Shown piece by piece: positions 36,209 to 48,311 of a stretch of 64,000 nucleotides of DNA. Source of the DNA: Dermatophagoides farinae (Eukaryota; Arthropoda; Arachnida; Sarcoptiformes; Pyroglyphidae); the NCBI RefSeq assembly GCF_024713945.1, contig NC_134685.1, positions 3,033,001 to 3,097,000 of the forward strand. Reading direction: 5' to 3'. Position numbers and translations under genes: made by a program. Numbering within the stretch: the stretch's first letter is position 1; each line of letters opens with the position of its first letter. Below the pieces are notes generated by a model. It did no database searches. It was given only the letters and a program-made list of their open reading frames with translations, and had not been told where the DNA came from.

Positions 36209-38725
36209 ATGGCCGGATATAATTGCCGAGCGTTGGTGTTATTGTTGTGGCCAGTCATCATAACGCTTGTTGTTGGTGTTGTTGTCGATGCAAATTCTAC
36301 AAATTATTCATGGAATCAATTATTACAGATTTCCGATATTGATTTTCAACAAATATTCTTACCCAATTATTTGAATGATTTAATTAATGTCGAACGAAAA
36401 AATAGCTCCAATAACAGTGATTTCATTGATCGAAAATGTGGCCAAGATCTTCGCTACATTTTGAATCAAATGATTCATGAACGTAAATTATGGGCAACAA
36501 AAATATTCAATTCATGGTCACAATCTTTGGTGCCAAGTGGTTTCATATCTGGTACAATAACTGATTATGGTGATTATGATCAATGTTTAAGTATTGATAA
36601 AATAAAATCATCACCAATCATACCTGAATATTGTTTACTTGAATTTGAATGGCCAATGCCAACAAAACAGCCATTTGTTAATAATCATAATGTTAATCAT
36701 CGAACCAATGGAATCATACCATCGAATGTTGATGATCGAATAATAGTGAATAAAACTATTTACACTCATTTGGCTAATGAATCATCGATTTTCTATTATT
36801 CATCAATCATACGAGGAATTTGTCTACCAAATTCATGTACAAAACCAAACGAATTATGGCATAATAATATAGAGATTTTTGGTTTTAAATTGCGACAAAT
36901 ATCTTGTAATAGAAAACCAGAATGGCCATTGAAACCAAACACAGTACAGCTGATTGCCATGTAATTGCCATTTTTTTTTTCATTATTCATATTCATATTT
37001 TAATTAATATATTTCATCAGATTTATGATTGGTTTGTTCATATCGATTACATTTGCAGCTGGTTTGTATGATTTTTTAGCTGTTCATAAAAGTAAGTTTC
37101 ATATAAGCTTATCGAAATATTTCTAATTATTTCTTGTTCAATCACACAACAATAATTACATTAGATGGACATTCATTCGAACGATTACTGCTTTGTTTTT
37201 CTCCTTTACGTAATTTTCGTTCATTTATTCAAGTGAAACGTTCATCATCGACCAAAGATGATAATAATGATCTATCATTCATTCATGGTTTACGATTCTG
37301 GTCAAATGTTTGGGTGATTACAGCACATACGTTTGTTTATGAAGATTGGAATTCATACAGTAAGCTTCAAAGTTGACTTTTTTTTTGTAGATTTTATGAT
37401 TAATCTATCGATTCTTTAGAGAATATATTCGCTGCAAATGAAAAACTTAAATCACCAATTATACAATCATTAATGCAATTCATCAATCCAGTCGATGTAT
37501 TCATTTTTATTGGTGGTTTTTTAGCCAGTTATACAACAACAACAACAACAATGAAACTGATTCATAATGGAGAACGAAAACGATTCATTGTCATTTCATA
37601 TATTGGTCTTCGTTATCTACGATTTACACCACAATTAATTTTCTACATTTTATTATCATTTGTTTTACCACTTAATGGTATTTGGTTAAATGGTCCAACA
37701 TGGACAAAACGAATGCAACAAATTCAAATGAAATGTACGAAAACCTGGTGGCATAGTTTGATTTATATGCAAAATTTAATTGATCCGAAAAATATGGTAA
37801 GAAATTCAGATGATCAATACATTGTTGATGATGATGATTTTGCATTCTTTTGATTCATATACTAAATAGTGTGGTACACATACCTGGTATCTGGCTGTCG
37901 ATATGCAATTACGATTACTTTCAATTCTACCTTTATGGTTTTTAACTAGAAATTCTACAAAACAAGGATTGATATGGATCAAAATTCTGGTGTTGGCATC
38001 GATTGTGATTACTTCATTACATGTATTCATTTACCGGTTACCACCTGGTCTGATTTTAACATCATTAAGGTAAGATCAACAATATATATACGGATCTTTT
38101 TTCAATCATTTTCATTCATTCATACAGTGATTTCGATGGATTCAATTCAATTTCGACGTCTGTCAATGGATTTGGTAGATTTTTTCAAATCTATTTCAAA
38201 CCATGGAGCCATTCAATCATTTATTTCATTGGTTTTTGGTATGGATGTACTAGAATAGATCAAAAACATAATCCATGGTCAAGAATAAAGACCATTTGTG
38301 CTTTAGTAGCAATTGTTTTTGGTTATCTATTCTGTACATTCGATACATTACCATGGTTCTATGGCCGTCCATATGATCGTTTTTGGTCAGCCATATTATA
38401 TCCATTAAATCGAACCATATTTGCCACAATATTGATCATTCTATTCGAATTGTGTATCAAAAATTCCCATTCAATCATCACACGTTTTCTACGTTGGCCA
38501 TTATTTCGATTGTTTTCAAAATTAACTTTTTCCGTCTATCTAACACATTTGTTAATAGTGAATACTTTGATCAGTTCAAGACGTTCATTACTAGATTTAC
38601 AATGGTTATCAACATTAAGTTTAATATTTACAAATACAATATATTCCTATGTATTTGGTTTCATATTCACCATATTGATTGATAGTCCTTTTATAAACAT
38701 TTTATTGTTTATTCGAAAACCATAA
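36209..38725 (+). CDS. Nose resistant to fluoxetine (NRF-6)-like membrane acyltransferase
   Basis: Six exons, 36209-36960, 37021-37091, 37165-37359, 37420-37796, 37870-38069 and 38128-38725, join in phase to 730 residues. A signal peptide leads into an extracellular NRF domain with the pattern KCGQDLRYIL...LWATKIFNSW...GFISGTITDYGDYDQCL and the Cys-containing GICLPNSC. Behind it is an acyltransferase 3 domain with about ten membrane helices: SFIHGLRFWSNVWVITAHT carries the catalytic-type His, then PVDVFIFIGGFLASY, and near the end LFSKLTFSVYLTHLLIV. In nematodes this family affects lipid and drug transport; the substrate here is unknown. Introns are 57-73 bases, the usual size in this window. 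AATAAA lies at 38834-38839. Confidence 0.92.
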
Positions 38726-39157
38726 TACTAATCATGTTCATCATCGAAATTGTTCATTGAGAAAATTTTTAATTAAAAATTATTCTTATTCAAATAATTC
38801 TTACGTGACTTTTGAAGATAAAAAAAAATGAAAAATAAATTTGAAAGAAAAAAAAATGAGAATGTTATGAATTCTTTTTCATTTTTTTTTTCTTTGGAAA
38901 ACAATCATTAAAGCTCAATATTTACGTGCAATTTCTCATATGATATGAAAAATTTTTTTTTTTTTGAAAACTTTTCCATTGTTATTGGGAAAAATCATTT
39001 TTTTTTTCATTTGCAATCGATATTTATTTATAGAATTTTTTTTGCCAGTTAATGAAACAATCTATGATTTGAATTTATTGTCATGCGATGATGATTATTG
39101 GAAAAAAATGTCCAATTTTCTGGATCATTTTTTTTTTGTTTTTGTCATTCGGATAGA
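38726..39157. other. Short intergenic region
   Basis: AT-rich DNA with the acyltransferase poly(A) signal at 38834-38839 and T/A homopolymers. Nothing else seen. Confidence 0.5.
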
Positions 39158-40539
39158 ATGATACTTTATTTTGATTCACAATCATCATCATCGTCGTCGT
39201 CGTCGTTGGATTTAAAAGAGCATATAATGGCAAAATATGATCATCGATTATATCGAATAATATTGTTTCAAACAATATTTGGCAATTCATATATGGGTGA
39301 ATATTTTCGTCGTAATGTGGTGAAAAAATTGCAAAAAAATCTGATCATATTATTTGTCATAATACAAGAATTATTCTATCTAATACCATCGACAATAATA
39401 TGGTATATATCGAAAACAAGCTATGCAGCTGATTTTCAATTCAAAGGAACCGCTGTCCATAATACAATGGATTATTTGATACAAATCTATCATTTTTGTA
39501 TGATGATGGAATTTTCAGCAATAAAAATGACAAATATTTTTTTTGGACATCGTATTATTGAAATCATACAGACCATTGGTGATGGTAACAATATTGATTC
39601 ATCTAGTAATGGTAATCGTCGTTTATTATATTATAGATTTATCTATGTATTCATTATCATCATCATTTTAATGTATTCATCAGCATTTGGTATTGTTGCA
39701 TCGATTATTGAACGACAACCATTTGCAATTGTAATTGGTTTTATGTTGGGTGGAACCATTTTTGGAGCAAATATATCTTCATTGGCTACAATGTATTTAT
39801 ATGCAGCCATTTTGGTGAATGAACGAATTCAATGTAATTCTGCAAATGAAACAATGAAATGCAAAATTAATATTTCTTTTTTTATATTATATATATGTAA
39901 ATAGCTTACAAAGAACAATTACCTTTGTATTCAAATTATGGCAAATTATTTCAAGAAATGATACGTTTACGTGATAATATTGGCCATATTAATAGCCATT
40001 TATCCATAGCAATGTTGGTGAAAATATTGACCTGTGGTTTACGGATGGCTACCTGTATTTGTATATTGGATCATTTATCCATTAAACCATCTTTGGCAAT
40101 GTTACCACCAGCTATAGCATTTATAATAATGTTTTTAGACATTTGGTTAAGCTGTATGGCATCACAATCGATGCATACAGAAATGGAAGATTTTATACAT
40201 GAAATACAGAAACATATTGCTTTAGCAGTAAGTTCAAATAATAATTATCATCATCATCATCATCATCATCAACAACAACAACAACAACAGCGTAACCAAT
40301 CCAATAAGATGATGATAATGACCAATAATAATAATAATAAATCAATACGTCCATTAATTATTAATGATAGTGAATATCATTGTTTGGAACAAATTTGTTC
40401 AATGCATGATTCATTCTATTTTAATGTTAAAGAAATGTTTGATTTGACAAATCAAACAATGTTATCATTAATAAGCTATGTATTGAGTAATGCCATTTTA
40501 CTTATACAGACCAAAGATTCACATGTTGAATTTGAATAA
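39158..40539 (+). CDS. Gustatory-receptor-like 7TM chemoreceptor
   Basis: Two exons, 39158-39833 and 39905-40539, join in phase 1 (CAA T|CT TAC) to 436 residues. Seven or so hydrophobic segments are spread along the protein, for example NLIILFVIIQELFYLIP, FIYVFIIIIILMYSSAFG and IAFIIMFLDIWLSCMA. A His/Gln/Asn-rich insert near residues 340-380 lies in the region of the last intracellular loop. The C-terminus, DLTNQTMLSLISYVLSNAIL followed by LIQT, fits the conserved last helix of arthropod gustatory receptors. Such receptors form ligand-gated cation channels in sensory neurons. The start is the first ATG of the frame; a second Met near residue 24 is possible. AATAAA overlaps the stop codon. 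The family call is by topology and terminal motif; ligand unknown. Confidence 0.62.
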
Positions 40540-42281
40540 AAAATTGATATTGTGGTGAATTGGTTTTTTTTATGTGTTGAAACACAACAACAAGTATCAC
40601 ATTTTAAAAGTGGATGAGAGAAAAAAAAATGATTACGGAAGTTTTTGTTAAAGTGAATGAGAAAGAACAAAAAATTGAAATATCAACTACTTACCTAACG
40701 TAAATGTTTGTAAATATGTGGGAATTTCTCAAATTATTCATCCACACACAAATATAACCATCAAATACGTATGTTCGTATAGGGTCCATATATAAGAGGG
40801 CAATCAACCTTATTTATTCTCGACATTTCTATTGAATGTATGAAAATTATTATCATCATGATGAATAAAGAACAACAAAGACATCAAACCTTTTTCTGTT
40901 TTCAAATGAAATTCTATAGAATTTTTTTTTCTCTTGTCATCATCATTATTATATATCAATCATCAGTTCGGTGATTTGTTGTCTTGAATTTAATGATGAT
41001 GATGATGATTCATATTCGAATACTCTATCGATAAGTTTATAATTGCGGAAGTTTTTTTTTTTGATTTTGATCACGGTCATTATTGTTGTTGTCGTTTTTT
41101 GTAATGATATCGATGTTGTAATTTGAAAAAAATGGAAATTCCATTATCATCATCATCATCATTATAACATTGGTCATGAGCTAATCGCGACGATAATGAT
41201 AATTTAATTCGAAAACATGACATTTAAATGTTTCCATTCAGGTTAATCAATAATGTTTTTTTTGCTATCATTCGAATTTCCTGATAAAAAAAAATTTCAA
41301 CACCTCGATAAGTGTCTGTTGATTATTGGGCGTGTGTTTCGATACAGTTTCGGGTAATCATCATCATCATCAGGATTATAATCGTGAATTTATCTTCGAA
41401 AATAATCGCCACATTTCTGACTGAAGTAAATAACCACCACCGCTTGACCGGTTTTTCGTTTTCTTCATTTCTTTTGCTTCACTTTTAGGTTTTTCCTATT
41501 TGGATAGCCGTGAAAAAAGCCGATTTTCAAACCATAATAATTCAGCCAATTATCTAATCAATTGATCTAAGATTAATTTAATTTAGCCAGCCAGATCTGT
41601 TTGTAACCGGTGTCTGCTTGTTTATTTGTTTGTTTGTTTGGACATATGATATCATCGAATAAATAAAAACAACTTGATCAACAAAATTTTTCTTGTTCTC
41701 AATATTCAGCTTTTTTTTAAAGAATCATCGTCTAACACTTTCAAAGGTCAATGAGGATCAAAATTAAAAAAAACAAGATTCACAATTCGATACAACTACA
41801 TCTTGGATCTATTCATAAACAATGTTTGTATTTTTTTTAAATCAAATTGAAAATTTTTTTTTTCATAAATCGATTGATTGATTAATGAAAATATGCAAAT
41901 TAGTTCAAAAAATGTACAGGTTAAATTTTATTGTCAAACAAAAAAAAACATACCATGTTTCGGTGGCTGAAATTCGTTTTTTCATCATCATCATGATCAT
42001 CACGATTATTGATCAAATCAGCATCATCATCATCAACGAAACCAGAAACCAAAAACTTTGAACTTGAAAGAGAGAAAAAAAATTATTCGTAGGAGTACAA
42101 AGAAAAATCGTGGAGTATTCGTTGTTTGATTTGAATTCTAAAAACATTTTGAAAATATTCATTCGATTCGATAATGATGAGGTAATCAAACTTTTTTTTG
42201 GCTTGCCTGGTTTTTTTTCTTTTTTTTGATTACCTTGTCGATGATATAATCATCATTGTCGATCTAGTTGATTATATTACA

Positions 42282-42322
<41 letters not shown>

Positions 42323-42936
42323 ATGCATGTACGACAATTGTGTGTCAGTCAATGGCCCAATCGATTTGGTGAAATCAGAAAACCCAACCAATGAATGAAA
42401 TAATGATGATGTTGATGATGTTAAAACATTCCATGTTCGATGGCAATGTCTTCTTTCTCTCTCTCTCTCTCTCTTTCTTTCACGATGGATTCACATTGGC
42501 TTCTTCTCTTTTTTTTCTATCTTGATTCCTGAGAGGTTTTTTTCCCATATATATTGAATATTACCGTCCAAAAAAAAAGCTATCGATATAAAAACCACAG
42601 TGCAATGGCATGTATATGGGTAATAATAACAAATTTTTTTTTTCTGGCTGTTCTTCCTTGAAAATTCACATGGCTAAAAATATTGTCGACATGATCTTCA
42701 TTTTCATTTCCATTATTATGAAGCCATCAATTTATATTTTTATTGTATAGTTTAAAACGACAAAAAAAATTGATTTGATCAAAGGAAGTCTAGATCATCA
42801 GATCATAGTGTCATCAATACATATAACAACAACAATATTGGACGATATTCAATGTGCGTGAATGATTTTTTTCATGATTTTGTTTTGCTCTTGCTGTTGT
42901 CGTTTAGATAGATTGAAAAATTAAATTCATATTAAA
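40540..42936. other. 2.4-kb intergenic region
   Basis: AT-rich, with CAT/GATG tracts and a (TG)n microsatellite at about 42283-42319 and (CT)n near 42456-42474. I see no gene. It should contain the promoter of the growth-factor gene at 42937. Confidence 0.5.
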
Positions 42937-44217
42937 ATGAAAATGTCCAGCTCATCATCATCATCATCATCATCAAGAAAAATGATTTCAGCCATAATAA
43001 TAATTCTATTATCATCATTAATCGATATGAATATTGGTCAACATATGTCATCATCATCATCATCATCATCACATTATCATCATCATTTAAATTATCGTCG
43101 TCAAATGAATATGATGCGTACATTGGCACAAAAAGCATATGAACATGGTATACGTATCAATGAAGAGGCACAATGTTCCAAACCACGTGCAGAATTAATC
43201 TATTTGAATGATAGTAAAAAAATTTATTTACCACGTGCAACATTATTATATCGTTGTTCAGATCTTACTGGTTGTTGTCCACATGCAACACATTCATGTG
43301 AACCATCACGTGTGGAAAAAGTGACGCTATATTTTTTCGTTATTGGTGTACCACAATCATCATCATCAACGATGATGATACGTCGTAATCAGAATATTGA
43401 ACAATTAACATTTATTAATCATACAGAATGTGCTTGTAAACCAATTGATACAATGTGGTCATTGGAGAAATTGAATACAGCGGTTGATGTAACAATGAAT
43501 GGTCAAAATGATTCCATACAACAACAACAACAACAACAACAGATTCGAAATATACGTGAACAATCAACAGCTGTAATACATGCACGTAATAGTGGTAATG
43601 ATAATCATCATCATCATCATCAACATCATTCAATGTATCAGGAAACGGAAAACGTTCTTAAATATTGGGCCAAAATTATGGGCTATAATGCAGATAATAA
43701 TAAGAAATCAACATATCATCATCATAATAATAATAATAATCCACATTATCATCATCATCATCATCAATATGAATATTCAAAAAAACGTAACAATAAACGA
43801 AATACAACGAAAAAGATCATGCCATCTTCTGGCCGTAGTTCGAACTATTCGCCTAATAATAATCGAATATCACCAACATTAGCATCAACAAAAGTAACAT
43901 TCAAAACTCCTGATGTACAATATACATATTCGACGATTCATGAATCATCATCATCATCATCATTGAAAAATCGAATAGCAGATTCAACATCATCATCATC
44001 ATCATTTTATGATCAACAACAACAAAATCCTATGGATAATAATCTGATCAACGCTATAATTACGCAAACAATTCCATCAATAGATGTATCGGCATCTGAT
44101 CATGATCATGTTACATATTATATTGCCAGTAATAATCAACAACAACAACAACAACAACAATTAAATAATGTTCATAATAATGATAAAATTATCTATACAT
44201 TGGATGATTATTATTGA
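42937..44217 (+). CDS. PDGF/VEGF-like secreted growth factor
   Basis: A single exon of 426 residues. After a Ser run, RKMISAIIIILLSSLIDMNI acts as a signal peptide. The cystine-knot domain lies at about residues 75-170: the first Cys in AQCSKPRAELIYL, then LYRCSDLTGCCPHATHSCEP, and the closing CAC in TECACKP. This spacing (Cys-x-PR, RCxxxxGCC, CxP, CxC) is that of PDGF/VEGF factors, which bind receptor tyrosine kinases as dimers; arthropods use Pvf proteins for haemocyte and epithelial signalling. The last 250 residues are Asn, His, Gln and Ser runs with basic stretches (KKRNNKRNTTKK) that might bind matrix. No intron is seen in the knot domain. Confidence 0.82.
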   Translation: MKMSSSSSSSSSSRKMISAIIIILLSSLIDMNIGQHMSSSSSSSSHYHHHLNYRRQMNMMRTLAQKAYEHGIRINEEAQCSKPRAELIYLNDSKKIYLPRATLLYRCSDLTGCCPHATHSCEPSRVEKVTLYFFVIGVPQSSSSTMMIRRNQNIEQLTFINHTECACKPIDTMWSLEKLNTAVDVTMNGQNDSIQQQQQQQQIRNIREQSTAVIHARNSGNDNHHHHHQHHSMYQETENVLKYWAKIMGYNADNNKKSTYHHHNNNNNPHYHHHHHQYEYSKKRNNKRNTTKKIMPSSGRSSNYSPNNNRISPTLASTKVTFKTPDVQYTYSTIHESSSSSSLKNRIADSTSSSSSFYDQQQQNPMDNNLINAIITQTIPSIDVSASDHDHVTYYIASNNQQQQQQQQLNNVHNNDKIIYTLDDYY

Positions 44218-44730
44218 TAAAAAACAAAAATTTTCTTTTCAAATTCATGGTAATGGTTAACACTGAATGGGGCATATTAATATGTTTAATGGGTTTAAAA
44301 CCTAAATTTCCGGTCAATTTTTTTCAAATAAAATCATTTTGTTTATATAAAGAAAAAAATGTTTCATATCTCAAATCTAATCTTTCGAATCTACCATAGT
44401 GATTTGTTGTCTTTTCTTTTGACATTTTGCAAAAAAAAAAAAAAAATACGACGAATTTCATTTCATTCAAACAACAACAACAACAACCACATAACAACCA
44501 CTTTTTTTTGTCTATATATAGGAAATGTCATCGAATTTGTGTGTGGTAATATTATGTGGAACAATTGGCAAATATTCATTCATTCATTAATTCAAATGAA
44601 TTGGTAGAAAACAAATTCGAATAATGATGATGATCATTTTTTAAATAATTATTGAGATGCAATTCGATGATCATTATGATGCAACAGATCAATTGAACAC
44701 ACACAAAAGCAAAAGCAAACCAAACCAAAC

Positions 44731-44775
<45 letters not shown>

Positions 44776-45245
44776 AGAAAACATTTTGTTCAACAATATT
44801 GTGAAATTTGGAAGAATCCATTTTGTGTGTGTGTGTGTGTGTGGGTGGGTGGCTGTATTAGATGCCGTCGGTTGTGTTATGTAGCGACTCTTGTTTATTT
44901 GAAAATTACGAAAAAAAAAAATATTAATCAATTCATCGTTTGTCGTGGAAATAAATATTGAAAATTTCTGTTGTTTTTCATAAATGATAGTGATGCCGTT
45001 TTCGTTGTTTTTTCATGGAATTCATGTGACCTATACACGTGTTTATTAAAATTTTTTTTTTCGAATTTTCTTTCTCATATTTCGAGAATTTTCAATTGGC
45101 ACTTGCGCAACAAGTTTTATTTGTGATTTTTTTTTTTTTGGTTTATTTGATGTGTACGTATATGCTAAAAAATTGTAGCCAAATTTTTTTTTTCAATCGT
45201 AAATGTTCAAATCGTGAATAGAATCGATATCGATGACAAATAAAA
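44218..45245. other. Intergenic region with long poly(A) tract
   Basis: Contains the 43-base A run described separately, a (GT)n tract at about 44823-44843 and GGGTGGGTGG. No gene seen. Confidence 0.5.
44732..44774. repeat. 43-base poly(A) tract
   Basis: The longest A homopolymer in the window, preceded by CAAACCAAACCAAACC. It could be the tail of a retroposed sequence, but I find no matching body or target duplication, so simple slippage is as likely. Confidence 0.9.
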
Positions 45246-46707
45246 ATGGAACAATCATCAACATGTAATCATTGGCCCGATAACCATTGTGTTGTATCCA
45301 CAGACAATCATCATAATGATCATAATACATTGGAAATTTCAAATCAATCATGTATGTGTTGCTAAAAACAGAATGAAACAAAATGAACCATTACACCCTC
45401 TCATTAATTTTACATAACCTTTACTAATCGTTTTATAATTAGCAGCTAATTTATCACCATCATCAATGGAAATCGATACTAGTTCATTAAGAATGATAAT
45501 AGGATCATTAAAAAAAATTTATAAATCAACCGGTGATAATTTAGCCATAATCAGATTGGAAATTTGTACGATTTCAGAAAGATTGCTGATGACCAACGCC
45601 ATGTTCGATACCAATGCATCATTGAACACATTGGATAGGATAATGTTAGTATATTGATGAAAGACAACAAAAAAAATTTTTTTTTTGTTCCATCCATTTA
45701 TTAATTCATGTTCCTCTTCCTCCCCCCCCAAAAAAAAAACAATTAGTGATACAATCGAACCAATGTTGAAATGTTTTATAAAAAACAATGATCATCTTTT
45801 GGTATTCAAACAAAAATATATCGATGAAATCAATAATAACGTGTATTCAACAACAACAACGGCAACGACAACAAATGTTCCAAATAAACGGCGAAAATAT
45901 GTTAAAAGATCATTTCCACAACCAACAATTTTGACACGACGAACGAAACGAATTCTCGATGATATTTTATCAACAACAACAACAACAACGAAAAATCAAG
46001 ATAACAATAATAACGGTGATAACGATGATGAATCAGTCCTGACGAAAGATGACCATTTATCATTGATGATACCGAACAATGAAACCATTACTACTATGAT
46101 CGAAGAAGTGTCGATGAATGATGAATTGAAACAGAATAAAATTGATCATTCATCATCATCATCATCACCAGAATTGATTAAAGATTATTGTATTATTGAT
46201 GAAAACAATAATGACATTGAAAACATGTCCATTGATGACGATTGTAATTTTGAATCGTTATCATCGATTGATGTTGATGATGATGACGATGAAATTGTGT
46301 CCAATAATGATCAAAATAATGATCCGAATATTATTATCCAATCAACAATAAAAAATGATCAAATTGAATCAATTTTGGTGGATAAAAATGATTCCAATTT
46401 CATCAACACCATCCATACCGGTGGTGATGATGATTATGATGGTGAACAAAATGAAACAAAATTACCTGATCATAGTGATCGACGAATTGAATATAGAAAT
46501 ATTCATATTGAATTTGTGAAAAATCCTAAACCATTATATTCATCAAAATATAATGGCCACAATGGATTTCATCCAGAATATAGAGAATATCATGAAAAAT
46601 TTGGCCATCAATTTCGTTTTGATCCAAGAATGTCTTATTTTCATTTATCACAATATTTTAATCGCCATCAAAGAATATTCCGTTATAAAGATGAAGGTGA
46701 TTTTTAA
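45246..46707 (+). CDS. Hypothetical protein, helical N-terminus and acidic middle
   Basis: Three exons, 45246-45351, 45443-45644 and 45747-46707, keep phase and give 422 residues. The first exon encodes a Cys/His-containing start (STCNHWPDNHC). Exon 2 and the start of exon 3 form a helical region of about 90 residues (MIIGSLKKIYKST, LEICTISERLL, LDRIIDTIEPMLKCF, HLLVFKQKYIDEI). A basic patch follows (NKRRKYVKRSF, LTRRTKRILDDIL), then a long Asp/Asn-rich acidic tract. The last 65 residues are more ordered and aromatic (IHIEFVKNPKPLYSSK, YREYHEKFGHQFRFDPRMSY). The exon 2 acceptor is a TTAGCAG tandem, so a one-codon variant is possible. I do not recognise the family; the basic/acidic make-up suggests a nuclear protein. 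AATAAA at 46819-46824. Confidence 0.65.
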
Positions 46708-48271
46708 GAAATGGTTTTCCATTCCATTGCATTATTCATTATACATAAAATTCATTTTTGATTTTATTTTGCACAAAAAAAAATTTTATTTTATTTTATT
46801 TTTCTCATTTATCCAATCAATAAATATTGTGATTTACATGTGTTGATGATTTTTTTTTCCATTGACCACCCTGTCCACTTTTCACTTTTTGCTGAAGCAT
46901 ATGTGTCGCCATATCGTTCCATTTTTTTTTTTTTTTTTGGTCTGATGATAACTTTAGGACAAATCAAATCAAAAAAAAAAAAAACAACTTACCCAAATGG
47001 ACCCAATTATTGTTGACATGATGATTGAAAAATTTTTTTTCCGTTGAATGTTTTCAGATTTTTTTTTATTTTTGTTTCATAAATTAAAAAAAAAATCACA
47101 TCCAATAGCCGCTGTCACACGCACAAGAATTTTTTTTGTTTTGAAACTGAAGTGAAATGATGATGAACCAAACACATGATACATGCTCATTTGATTTGTG
47201 TGTGTTTTTTTCTCTCTCTGATTCTATTTTTTTGGTTGGAATTTTTTCACAATTCATCATCATCATTCATAATTATGATGATCAAAATTCAACTAAATGA
47301 ATGAATGAATAAAAAAAAATACACAAATAACGTGACTAATACGAGATTTAAATTTCAAAATGAAATTATCAGAGAGTGAGAGAGAAAACAACAACAACAA
47401 CAACAAACGAGACACAAAAAAAATGTTGTGATCATCATCATCATCATCATCATTCTTCAATCTTGTGACATGAGACAGAAACTATGGGGGCCTGAAAATT
47501 TTTTTTCCTTTCCTTTTTGTTTTCTGTTGCCTGTTGATGAATTGAAGAAAAAAAAAATCGTCAAAATTACCGGCTACCATGCACACAAAAAAAACTATTT
47601 GAAAATGATGGATACAAACCTTTGTCGATTCATTGAAAATGAATGAATGATTTTTGTTAATCAAAGGGAAAAAAATATAAATAAAACAAACAAAAAGCAC
47701 AACAAAAAAAATGTGGACTAATTAAAAAAAAAAGATCAAGTGAAAAATACAAAATGCAAAAGACCAGAAAGATTGGCCATTCAGATATGAATATTGATTA
47801 TTTTGTTTAATTGTAGTTAAGAAAAACAAAATATAAACCTTTGGCAAACACACGAACAGGTTTTGTCGTTCTGTTTACCCTGTATACACCAACACCATTC
47901 AATCCAATTATTCTCATGAAACGTTGAGATCCAGAATGTCCTAAAATGAAATATTAAGAAAAATAAGAATTGGATAATAATAATAATAAAAACTCATCAG
48001 ATCAGATAATCAAATATGATAATGAACAAAACGAACACACACACACACGGTCACAATTAGAGTTTTTATTTATTTTTCTCCCTAGATAATTGATGTATAT
48101 GTGTGTGTGTGTTGTAATTTGTTCGGTAATTCATTGCACTTGATCTACAAAAAAAAAATGATTTTAAGATTAGGATTGGATTTAGAATGAAACATACCGA
48201 CAAACATAAATAAATACCATTGTTGAATGCAATGGATGCATTCTCCACATTCATCATTCGATTTGGTTCAT

Positions 48272-48311
<40 letters not shown>

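Noticed and set aside
44732-44774. Poly(A) tract as the tail of a processed pseudogene or SINE
   Set aside because: No recognisable body upstream and no target-site duplication found.
47817-47943. 43-codon open stretch on the - strand after an AG
   Set aside because: Two frames are open over the same bases and neither connects in phase to possible exons at 48120-48270; probably chance in a locally GC-richer spot.
48275-48310. Dense short repeats considered as a CRISPR-like or satellite array
   Set aside because: They are simple dinucleotide microsatellites without spacers, as expected in a eukaryotic genome.
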